Positions 1 to 6,154 of a stretch of DNA of 8,418 nt are shown in pieces. Made by a program: the position numbers and the translations under genes. Every line of letters begins with the position of its first letter. The first letter of the stretch is position 1. The notes beneath the pieces were generated by a model. The model searched no databases and was not told where the DNA came from. It saw nothing but the letters and a program-made list of their open reading frames with translations. This DNA comes from an uncultured Planctomycetia bacterium (GTDB lineage Bacteria; Planctomycetota; UBA1135; GCA-002686595), in the NCBI GenBank assembly GCA_937952135.1, contig CALFYL010000431.1, positions 1 through 8,418 of the forward strand, in the 5' to 3' direction.

Positions 1-854
1 GCGTGACGACCGTGCTCTACATCCCCGGTTCGGGCACGAACATCGGCGGCCAGGGCGTGCTGATGAAAACCGGGCTCGACACCTTCGAAGAGGTCGTGTT
101 GCGCGATCCGGGCTCGATGAAGATCGCCCAGGGGGACAACCCGACGCGCTGGGGCTACGGCATGGGTCGGTCGATGATGAACTACCACATCCGCTCCACC
201 GTGCGCCGCGGCCTCGCCTACGCGCGCCAGCACCGCGACGATCCCGCCAAGCGGCCGCTCGATCCGCAGTTCGAGGTGTTCCGCGCGCTCGAGGCGCACG
301 GGACGCAGATCTCGACGCACACGCAGAGCTACCAGCTCGTGCTCAACACGATCACGATGCTGAAGGGCGAGTTCGGGCTCGACGTGTACATCGACCACGG
401 CGAATGGCGCGGCTTCCTCGCCGCCGAGCTCGCCGAGCGCGTCGGCGTGGCCGCCATCGTCGGTCCGCGCGAAGTCGACTGGCCGGGCGGCCGCAACGGC
501 GATCCGGACGGGCGCGTGTTCTCGTGCGCCGCCGAGTACCAGCGCCGCGGCCTCTCGCGCATCGGCTTCAACACCGACGCGCCCGTCGTTCCGGCGGAGG
601 AGCTGCCCAACCAGGCCGCCTCGTCGGCGCGTTACGGCTTCGAGACGAGCGCCATGCAGGCCGTGCGCGGGCTCACGATCGTGCCCGCGATCGTGGCGGG
701 CGTCGACGCGAAGGTCGGCAGCCTCGAGCCGGGCAAGCACGCCGACATCGTCGTCATCAGCGGCGATCCCGTCGATCCGCGCAACTCCGTCGAGCGCGTC
801 TTCATCCAAGGCCGCAACGTCTACTCGAAGCACTCCGGGGGCCGGCCGTGGTGA
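1..854 (+). CDS. Amidohydrolase, imidazolonepropionase-like (5' truncated by window edge)
   Basis: This is the C-terminal part, 283 visible residues, of a metal-dependent amidohydrolase. The first complete codon is at base 3; it reads GTG but is most likely an internal valine, because the following TTVLYIPGSGTNIGG aligns with the interior segment ITTLFGIPGSGTNNGG of the next gene. The N-terminus with the HxH motif lies outside the window. Visible metal-site candidates, numbered from base 3, are K40 (GSMKIAQGDNP, like the GLKxAxGENP signature of COG1228 proteins), H106 (STHTQS, strand 5), H132 (IDHGEW, strand 6) and D192 (NTDAP, strand 8). The C-terminal GSLEPGKHADIVVISGDPVD is the usual beta-sandwich closing motif. 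Known family members hydrolyse C-N bonds in cyclic amides, dipeptides or related compounds; the substrate here is unknown. The stop overlaps the next start by four bases (GTGA), indicating an operon. It appears intact and catalytically competent as far as visible. Confidence 0.88.
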   Translation, partial: VTTVLYIPGSGTNIGGQGVLMKTGLDTFEEVVLRDPGSMKIAQGDNPTRWGYGMGRSMMNYHIRSTVRRGLAYARQHRDDPAKRPLDPQFEVFRALEAHGTQISTHTQSYQLVLNTITMLKGEFGLDVYIDHGEWRGFLAAELAERVGVAAIVGPREVDWPGGRNGDPDGRVFSCAAEYQRRGLSRIGFNTDAPVVPAEELPNQAASSARYGFETSAMQAVRGLTIVPAIVAGVDAKVGSLEPGKHADIVVISGDPVDPRNSVERVFIQGRNVYSKHSGGRPW

Positions 855-2137
855 GCACGGCCGCCGGTCGGCGCTCGGCTGCGTGGTTCGCGCCCGCCGC
901 GTGCGCGTTGCTCGCCGCGTGCTCGTCGACGCGCGAGCGCGGCGCCGCGGACGACGAACGCGACCCGCAAGCGCGCGGCGCGGTGCACGAGCTGCGCGAG
1001 GGCGAGACCGGGCTCGCGATCCGCGCGGGCAAGGTGCTCACCGTCAACGAAGGCGACGAAGTCTTCCAGCCTGGGCTCATGGTGTTCCGCGGCGGCGTGC
1101 TCGACTACGTCGGCCCGCCGGTCGACTTGCCTCCGGGCTACGAATGCGTGGACGCGCCCGAGCTGTTCGCGGCGCCGGGCATGATCGATCTGCACTCGCA
1201 CGTGCAGTCCGGCGGCTGGGGCGACCTCAACGACATGGTGCTCTCGCTCAACCCCGAGTACCGCTCGTCGCCGACCATCGTCCCCGCGAATCCGCTCATC
1301 CGCCGCGCCTGCGCCGGCGGCATCACGACGCTCTTCGGCATTCCGGGCAGCGGCACGAACAACGGCGGCTTCGGCGTGCTCTACAAGACGCGCTGGGAGA
1401 GCACCTACGACGAGTGCGTGCTCGCCGACCCGGGCGGCATGAAGGTCGCGCAGGCCTACAACCCCGAACGCGGCGCGGACCTCGGCGGCACGCGGGCCGG
1501 CATGGCCTGGAATCTCTCGCGCGCGAACGACATGGCGCTCTCGGCGAACCGCGAGGGCCGCGACGACCTCGCGCTCCGCAACCTCCAGAAGGTGCATGCG
1601 AAAGAGTTGCCGGTGCTGATCCACACCGCCGGTCCCGCGTGCCACACGACGATCGCCATGTGGGGCGAGCGCTATCCCGTGCGCGCCGTGCTGAGCCATG
1701 GCTGCTTCAACGGCTGGAAGCTCGCGCCCTACGCGGCGCGCGTAGGGATGCCGGTGAACCTCGGGCCGCGCACCTTCGACTGGTTCTCGTCGCGCGAAGG
1801 CGCGGTGATCGGCACGCCGCAGCGCTACGAAGACGCGGGCAACGAGCTGATCTCGGTCAACACCGACGCGCCGGTCATGCCGCAGGAAGAGCTCGCGCTG
1901 CAGGGCGCGATGGGCGCGCGCCTCGGTGCGAACCCCTACACGATGCTCAAGGCCTGCACGTACAACCCGGCCAAGTCCTTCGGCATCGAGAACAAGGTCG
2001 GCAGCCTCGCGCCGGGCAAGCACGCCGACATCGTCCTGTGGCGCGGCGATCCGCTCGACCCGCGCGCCCGCGTCGAACGCGTGTGGATCGAAGGCCGCCT
2101 CGAATACGACCGCGAACGCGACGGTCAGCTCTTCTGA
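851..2137 (+). CDS. Amidohydrolase lipoprotein, imidazolonepropionase-like, metal site intact
   Basis: This is a 428-residue exported amidohydrolase. I chose the GTG at 851 because it forms a GTGA overlap with the previous stop and gives a clean lipoprotein signal: arginines at 7-8, a hydrophobic stretch and the lipobox LAAC with Cys24, followed by SS. With no Asp at +2, outer-membrane or surface retention is plausible. GTG at 848 is the alternative. The small N-terminal beta domain (about 45-105) precedes MIDLHSH, which supplies H115 and H117. The other likely metal ligands are K198 (GGMKVAQ), H258 (LIHTAG), H283 (LSHGC) and D339 (NTDAP). The C-terminus has GSLAPGKHADIVLWRGDPLD. Length and motif order are normal for COG1228-type enzymes. 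It closely resembles the upstream gene, including the PGSGTNxGG loop, so the two are probable duplicates. Expected action is hydrolysis of a C-N bond in the periplasm or at the envelope. The substrate is not predictable. No strong ribosome-binding site is visible, so translational coupling is likely. Confidence 0.9.
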   Translation: MSTAAGRRSAAWFAPAACALLAACSSTRERGAADDERDPQARGAVHELREGETGLAIRAGKVLTVNEGDEVFQPGLMVFRGGVLDYVGPPVDLPPGYECVDAPELFAAPGMIDLHSHVQSGGWGDLNDMVLSLNPEYRSSPTIVPANPLIRRACAGGITTLFGIPGSGTNNGGFGVLYKTRWESTYDECVLADPGGMKVAQAYNPERGADLGGTRAGMAWNLSRANDMALSANREGRDDLALRNLQKVHAKELPVLIHTAGPACHTTIAMWGERYPVRAVLSHGCFNGWKLAPYAARVGMPVNLGPRTFDWFSSREGAVIGTPQRYEDAGNELISVNTDAPVMPQEELALQGAMGARLGANPYTMLKACTYNPAKSFGIENKVGSLAPGKHADIVLWRGDPLDPRARVERVWIEGRLEYDRERDGQLF

Positions 2138-2151
2138 GCGACGCACGTCGC
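2138..2151 (+). other. Small hairpin between amidohydrolase genes 2 and 3
   Basis: GCGAC and GTCGC form a 5-bp stem around the loop GCAC. It begins on the base directly after the stop at 2135-2137 and ends 12 bases before the next ATG. There is no T-run, so a terminator is unlikely. It might influence mRNA stability or translation of the next gene, but stems this short arise by chance in GC-rich DNA. Confidence 0.25.
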
Positions 2152-2163
2152 CCGAGAACCAAC

Positions 2164-3462
2164 ATGAGATCGAATTCCCTCCTCTTGTCCTTCCTGTCCG
2201 TGGCGCTCGCCGCGAGCGCGACCGCGGCGCCTGCGCCCGCCGATCTGCTCGCGATCCGCGTCGGGCGCGCCGAGACCGTGTCCCACGGCGCCATCGAACA
2301 CGCGGTGCTGCTCGTCGAAGACGGCGTGATCGTCGCCGTCGGCGCCGACCTGCCCGTGGAGCGCGGTATTCCCGTCCTCGATCGCCCGGAGTGGACCGTC
2401 ATGCCGGGGCTCGTTCTGCCGTACTCGCGCCTCGGACTCGACGGCCGCGCCGGCGCCGAGTTCAACCCCGAGGTGAGTCCGGCGGCGGAGATCCTCCCGC
2501 GCTCGGAGGACTACGAAGACGTGCTCGAGTTCGGCATCACGACGCTCGGCATCTATCCGCCAGGCAACGGCGTGCCCGGACAGGCGCTCGCGCTCCGGCC
2601 GAAGGGCGATTCGCTGAAGGAGATGCTGATCGAGGAAGGCGTCTACCTGAAGCTCTACTTCCGCGCCGACGCGCGCTCGAAGAAGATGGTCAAGGACGCC
2701 TGGGCGAAGGTCGACGAGTACGACGAGAAGGTCGCCAAGGCGAAGGAGAAGTGGACCAAGGACCAGGAGAAGTCCAAGTCCTCGAAGAAGCCGGCCGAGG
2801 GCGAGAAGAAGGACGACGAGAAACCGGCCGAGAAACCCGCGGAGAAGTCCGCGGAGTCGTCCAAGGGCGCCGCGAAGGCCTTCGTTCCGCCGCCGCCGGA
2901 CGACAAGGTCAAGCCGTTCCTGCGCGTGCGCGACGGCAAGCTGCTCCCGCTCGTGTCGATCTCGCAGTCGGCCGATTGGGCGCACTGGCTCGACGCGATC
3001 GGCGAGCGCAAGTTCGACTTCGCGCTGCGCGTCGTGATGCAGCGCGATCTCGACCTGTACGAGGTGCAGGAGGAGATCGCCAAGCGCGGCTGCATGCTCG
3101 TGATGGAGCCGGAGATCAGCTACCAGGTCGGCACCATGCGCCAGCGCAACCTGCCGGCGGAGTTCGCGAACGCCGGCGCGAAGGTCGTGCTGATCCCGCG
3201 CGGCGAAGAGCTCGACGCGCACGAAGCGTGGCGTCGCGACGTCGGCGAGCTCGTGAAGTACGGCCTGAGCCGCGAAGCCGCGCTCGCGTCGATGACGTTG
3301 AACGGGGCGGCGCTCATGGGGCTCGACAAGCAGTTCGGCAGCCTCGAGAAGGGCAAAGTCGCCAATCTGCTCTTCCTCAACGGCGACCCGCTCGAGCCCG
3401 CCACCCAAGTTGTCGCCGTCATGCTCGACGGCCAGATCGTGCACGGCGAGGTGCGCCAGTGA
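2164..3462 (+). CDS. Exported amidohydrolase-like protein with a degenerate metal site and a Lys/Glu-rich insert
   Basis: This 432-residue protein has a signal peptide (hydrophobic LLLSFLSVALAASATA, probable cleavage after ATA or AAP near residue 22), so it should act outside the cytoplasm. The amidohydrolase fold is recognisable from MPGLVLPYSRLGLDG (79-93), EFGITTLGIYPPGNG (122-136), YGLSREAALASMTLN and the C-terminal FGSLEKGKVANLLFLNGDPL. The catalytic residues are not conserved. The HxH position reads Y87-S-R89, the strand-5 His corresponds to about S265 (PLVSIS), the strand-6 His to about Q293/R294, and the strand-8 Asp to about R346 (LIPRGE). It is therefore probably a non-catalytic paralog. 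Residues 171-239 form an extended, helical-looking segment rich in Lys and Glu, with PAEK repeats, leading into a PPPP linker. The ATG at 2164 gives the signal peptide directly; only a weak GAGAA precedes it. It lies 26 bases after gene 2 and overlaps gene 4 by four bases, so it is co-transcribed. A scaffold or partner role for the active paralogs is inference. Confidence 0.85.
   Translation: MRSNSLLLSFLSVALAASATAAPAPADLLAIRVGRAETVSHGAIEHAVLLVEDGVIVAVGADLPVERGIPVLDRPEWTVMPGLVLPYSRLGLDGRAGAEFNPEVSPAAEILPRSEDYEDVLEFGITTLGIYPPGNGVPGQALALRPKGDSLKEMLIEEGVYLKLYFRADARSKKMVKDAWAKVDEYDEKVAKAKEKWTKDQEKSKSSKKPAEGEKKDDEKPAEKPAEKSAESSKGAAKAFVPPPPDDKVKPFLRVRDGKLLPLVSISQSADWAHWLDAIGERKFDFALRVVMQRDLDLYEVQEEIAKRGCMLVMEPEISYQVGTMRQRNLPAEFANAGAKVVLIPRGEELDAHEAWRRDVGELVKYGLSREAALASMTLNGAALMGLDKQFGSLEKGKVANLLFLNGDPLEPATQVVAVMLDGQIVHGEVRQ
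2821..2856 (+). repeat. Three imperfect 12-bp tandem repeats encoding KPAE/KPAE/KSAE
   Basis: Three adjacent 12-base units (AAACCGGCCGAG, AAACCCGCGGAG, AAGTCCGCGGAG) encode KPAE, KPAE and KSAE inside the charged insert of the third amidohydrolase-like gene. The in-frame repeat suggests that the insert grew by slippage or small duplications and is probably unstructured and tolerant of length change. Confidence 0.7.
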
Positions 3463-4916
3463 AGCTCCCGATGAAGAACCGATCCAACTCGAGCCCCGCG
3501 CGCGCGGCGGCGTTCCTGGTCGCGGCGCTGATGCTGCAGGGCGCGGCGTTCGCGCAGGAAGCCGGCGCGGAAGCGCAGGGCGAGGACGCCGACGCTTCGG
3601 CGAAGAAGAACGACGAGGGCGACTGGTTCGCGGTCGTCGGCGGCGACGTGTACACCGGAACCGGCGCGGTGCTGCGCGGCGCGACGGTGCTCTCGCGCGG
3701 CGGCACGATCCGCAAGATCGGCCACGACATCGAGGTTCCCAGCGACGCCAAGGTGCTCGACGCGAGCGGCTTGCGCGTGTACCCGGGCCTCGTCGCGCTC
3801 AACGCGCGCGGCGTCGCGAACCGGCTCGGCGGCTCGGATTACGCCGACACGTTCGATCCCTACAGCCAGAACCTCGTGCTCGCGCTCGCGGCCGGCATCA
3901 CGACCGTGTCCGAGTCCGGCGTCGCGATCAAGCTCAAGCGCCGCGAAGTGAAGGGCGTGGTGGTGCGCGAGCGCTACCTCTCGACGCTGAACTACACCTC
4001 CAACAATCCGCGCAGCAAGTCCGAGCTCGAGCAGAAGTTCGAGGCCGCGTCGAAGTACTTGCGCGAGTACCGCGACTACGAGGAGCAGAAGAAGACCAAC
4101 AAGGAGCTCAAGGAGCCCTCGGCGCGAGGCGTCGACCCGACGATCCGCGCCATCCTCGAGAACCGCTCGATGGCGCGCTTCAACTCCACGACGCGCACGG
4201 ACCTGCTCGGCATCGCGCGCCTCGCGCAGAAGTACAAGTTCCGCCCGATCGTCGAAGGCGCCACCGAGGCGTGGACCGTCGCCGACGAGCTCGGACGCGC
4301 CGGCGCCTACGCCGTGATCGTGCCGCGCACCCGCCGCGACAAGAGCGAAGAGCTCCTGCGCGCCGGCGGCTCGAGCATCGAGAACGCGGCGCTGCTGCAC
4401 CGCTCGGGTGTGCAGGTCGCGATCCAGGCGACCTCGACCTTCGTCGACCTCGGCGGGATCGCCGGCCGCGACATCCTGCACCTGCCGATCGAAGCGGGCT
4501 TCGCCGTGCGCGGCGGCCTGCCGGAACAGGCGGCGCTCGAAGGCATCACGATCGTTCCGGCGCGCATCCTCGGCGTCGAGCATCGCGTCGGCAGCCTCGA
4601 AGTCGGCAAGGACTGCGATCTGATCGTGCTCGACGGCGACCTGCTGCACTACCAGGCGCTCGTTCAGTACACGGTCGTCGACGGCAAGCTGGTCTACGAG
4701 AAGGACAAGGAGCTCTACTACGCGCACATTCGTCCGCGACCGACGGCGCTGCCCGCCGACGCGCCCGACGCGCGACGCGACAAGGGCGAAGAGGCGAGCG
4801 ACGCGAAGGAGGAGGGCGAGGAGACCTCCGGCGACGAGAAACCGGAAGACGAGCCCGAGGAGAAGCCGAAAGAGCCCGAAGACAAGCCCGAGGATGGGTC
4901 CGAGGACGGCCGCTAG
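3459..4916 (+). CDS. Exported amidohydrolase-like protein with a degenerate metal site and an acidic C-terminal tail
   Basis: From the GTG at 3459 this is 485 residues. That start overlaps the previous stop as GTGA and has GAGG (3448-3451) seven bases upstream. The ATG at 3471 (481 residues) is the alternative, and both keep the signal peptide AAAFLVAALMLQGAAFA, with cleavage near A32. The amidohydrolase fold shows in VYPGLVALNARG (108-119), AAGITTV, EATEAWTVADEL-like spacing (267-278), FAVRGGLPEQAALEGITIVPARILGV and the closing RVGSLEVGKDCDLIVLDGDLL. The metal site is lost: HxH reads N115-A-R117, the strand-5 His corresponds to about N242, the strand-6 His to about G267, and strand 8 (AIQATSTF, from about 331) has no Asp. 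Residues 186-225 look helical and charged. The last ~45 residues (from about 441) are almost all Glu, Asp, Lys and Pro, with strong net acidity. This is probably a secreted pseudoenzyme made with genes 1-3. It is the last gene of the operon, with a strong hairpin about 30 bases downstream. Confidence 0.84.
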   Translation: MKLPMKNRSNSSPARAAAFLVAALMLQGAAFAQEAGAEAQGEDADASAKKNDEGDWFAVVGGDVYTGTGAVLRGATVLSRGGTIRKIGHDIEVPSDAKVLDASGLRVYPGLVALNARGVANRLGGSDYADTFDPYSQNLVLALAAGITTVSESGVAIKLKRREVKGVVVRERYLSTLNYTSNNPRSKSELEQKFEAASKYLREYRDYEEQKKTNKELKEPSARGVDPTIRAILENRSMARFNSTTRTDLLGIARLAQKYKFRPIVEGATEAWTVADELGRAGAYAVIVPRTRRDKSEELLRAGGSSIENAALLHRSGVQVAIQATSTFVDLGGIAGRDILHLPIEAGFAVRGGLPEQAALEGITIVPARILGVEHRVGSLEVGKDCDLIVLDGDLLHYQALVQYTVVDGKLVYEKDKELYYAHIRPRPTALPADAPDARRDKGEEASDAKEEGEETSGDEKPEDEPEEKPKEPEDKPEDGSEDGR

Positions 4917-4946
4917 CCGCTCGACGAACCAGGGGCTTCGGAACGA

Positions 4947-4988
4947 GGCGCGGCGCGCGTGCGACAACGGTCGTCCGCGCGCCGCGTC
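4947..4988 (+). terminator. Long GC-rich hairpin after the amidohydrolase operon
   Basis: The arms CGCGGCGCGCG (4949-4959) and CGCGCGCCGCG (4976-4986) are perfectly complementary over 11 bp. A G-T and a G-C pair extend the base outward. Inside, a further stem (CGAC/GTCG, 4962-4965 and 4970-4973) closes on the tetraloop AACG. It starts 30 bases after the stop at 4916. No T-run follows on either strand, so it is not a canonical intrinsic terminator. It could be a U-less terminator, a 3'-end stabiliser or a Rho-associated structure. The structure is clear; the function is inferred from position. Confidence 0.5.
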
Positions 4989-5033
4989 GCATCCGGGAAG
5001 CGTGGCCGGCCGGCACTCCTCGCGATGTGGTCC

Positions 5034-5062
5034 ACGACAGCCGGGGGTGCGGCCCGTATGCT
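5034..5062 (+). promoter_or_regulatory. Putative sigma-70-like promoter for the TrpD2-like/metallopeptidase pair
   Basis: ACGACA (5034-5039) and TATGCT (5057-5062) are separated by 17 bases and match the -35 and -10 consensus at four of six positions each. Initiation would fall near 5069-5070, about 11 bases before the ATG at 5081, which would leave a very short leader without a Shine-Dalgarno. The palindrome GTGGTCCAC (5027-5035) touches the -35 element and could be an operator. TA-containing hexamers are rare in this GC-rich gap, which supports the call modestly. Confidence 0.35.
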
Positions 5063-5080
5063 GGCGCCCCCCGACCCCCA

Positions 5081-6145
5081 ATGATCCTTCGCGACCTTCT
5101 GCGACTGCTCGGATCGGCAAAGCGCGATGGGCGCAATCTGACGCACGACGAAGCCTACCGGGCTTTCGAACTCATCCTCGCGGAGGGCCGCAGCGACATC
5201 CAGGTCGGCGCGTTTCTGATCGCGCTGCGCTGGAAGGGCGTGACGGTGGAGGAGCTCACCGCCTTCGCCGAGGCGGCGCGCGCGCACGCGGCGATCCCGT
5301 GCCGCGGCATGCAGGATCTGGTGTGCGTGTGTCCGCCGCAGGACGGGCTCGAATCCCACGCGCCGCTCGAAGTCGCCGCGGGTCTCATCGCCGCCGGCGC
5401 CGGCTTGCGCGTGCTGATCATCAGCGACCGCTGCGTGCCGCCGAAGCGCGGATTGACCGCCGCGAGCGCGCTCGAGCGCCTCGGGCTCGACATGACCTGG
5501 GACCCGGCCGAGGCCGAGGACTGGGTGGCGAAGGCGCGTTTCGCCGTCGCCTCGGCGTCGGGGATCCTGCCCGCGCTGATGGGCCTCCGGCGCGTGCGCA
5601 GCGAGATCGGCGTGCGCACGCCCATCGCCACCGTCGAGAAGCTCATCGCGCCGCGCAACGCGTCGATCGTGATCGGCGCGCAGGCGGGGCCGGTGCTCGG
5701 CATGGCGGTCGAAGTGCTCCAGGCGCTCGGCCATCCGCGCGGCCTCGCGATCCAAGGCGCCGAAGGCGGCGTGATTCCGGCCGTGACGCGGCGCACGCGC
5801 GGCATCGAGCTCGCGGACGGCTTCCAGACGCCGCTCACCGTCGAGCCGAGCGATGTCGGCATGAACGCGAACGCGGAGCCCGACCTGCCGATGTTCGGGC
5901 CGCCGGACGACGGCTACGGGTCCGGCGACAACCCGGCGCTCGTCAAAGCGGTCGGGGACATGACCATGGCCGTCCTGGCCGGCGAGCACGGCCCGGCGCG
6001 CAACGCGGCCCTGCTCGGGGCAGCCCTGATCCTCAAGGCCGGGGGCAAGGCGCCCACGGTCGCCGAGTGCGTCTCGCTCGCCACCGAAGCGCTCGACAGC
6101 GGCGCCGCGAGCGAGATAGTCGCCCGGCTCAAGTCGCTGGCGTAG
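5081..6145 (+). CDS. TrpD2/YbiB-like glycosyltransferase family 3 fold protein
   Basis: This 354-residue protein has the two-part layout of anthranilate phosphoribosyltransferase-like proteins. An alpha-helical N-domain comes first (about 1-70, with AFELILAEGRSDIQVGAFL and WKGVTVEELTAFAEA), then a nucleoside-phosphorylase-like alpha/beta domain. True TrpD has GTGGD near residue 80; here the region reads VCVCPPQDGLESHAP (81-95). The TrpD HGNRSVSS region becomes ISDRCVPPKRGLTAA (114-128). These changes argue against anthranilate phosphoribosyltransferase activity. The series PPQDGxESHAPLEVAAGLI, GLRRVRSEIGVRTPIATVEKLI and AIQGAEGG matches the TrpD2 (E. coli YbiB-like) group better; YbiB is reported to bind nucleic acids. 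No signal peptide is present, so it is cytoplasmic. The ATG at 5081 is chosen because homology begins immediately after it; no ribosome-binding site is seen. The metallopeptidase gene follows after 9 bases, so the two are probably co-transcribed. It could instead be a phosphoribosyltransferase with an unknown acceptor. Confidence 0.8.
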   Translation: MILRDLLRLLGSAKRDGRNLTHDEAYRAFELILAEGRSDIQVGAFLIALRWKGVTVEELTAFAEAARAHAAIPCRGMQDLVCVCPPQDGLESHAPLEVAAGLIAAGAGLRVLIISDRCVPPKRGLTAASALERLGLDMTWDPAEAEDWVAKARFAVASASGILPALMGLRRVRSEIGVRTPIATVEKLIAPRNASIVIGAQAGPVLGMAVEVLQALGHPRGLAIQGAEGGVIPAVTRRTRGIELADGFQTPLTVEPSDVGMNANAEPDLPMFGPPDDGYGSGDNPALVKAVGDMTMAVLAGEHGPARNAALLGAALILKAGGKAPTVAECVSLATEALDSGAASEIVARLKSLA

Positions 6146-6154
6146 GTTCTCGGC

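Noticed and set aside
3..5. GTG at base 3 as the start of gene 1
   Set aside because: Alignment with gene 2 places it in the middle of the barrel (GxTT segment), after the HxH motif, so the gene must begin before the window.
404..850. An upstream extension of the second amidohydrolase frame to an ATG at 404
   Set aside because: The extension is an Arg-rich out-of-frame reading of gene 1. The lipoprotein signal begins cleanly at 851 and overlaps the stop of gene 1.
883..2163. An N-terminal extension of the third gene's frame back to 883
   Set aside because: The residues are Arg/Ala-rich shadow translation of gene 2. A good signal peptide starts at 2164.
5004..5016. GGCCGGCC-type palindrome in the gap as a regulatory site
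   Set aside because: Short GC palindromes of this kind are common by chance in DNA this GC-rich, and nothing else supports it.
3120..5120. A 666-codon open frame on the - strand
   Set aside because: It has low-complexity composition and mirrors the amidohydrolase genes, including their charged segments. No domain is visible.
5081..6145. True anthranilate phosphoribosyltransferase (trpD) or thymidine/pyrimidine phosphorylase
   Set aside because: GTGGD and the HGNRSVSS-type loop are absent, and no tryptophan or nucleoside-salvage genes are adjacent. The TrpD2-like assignment fits better.
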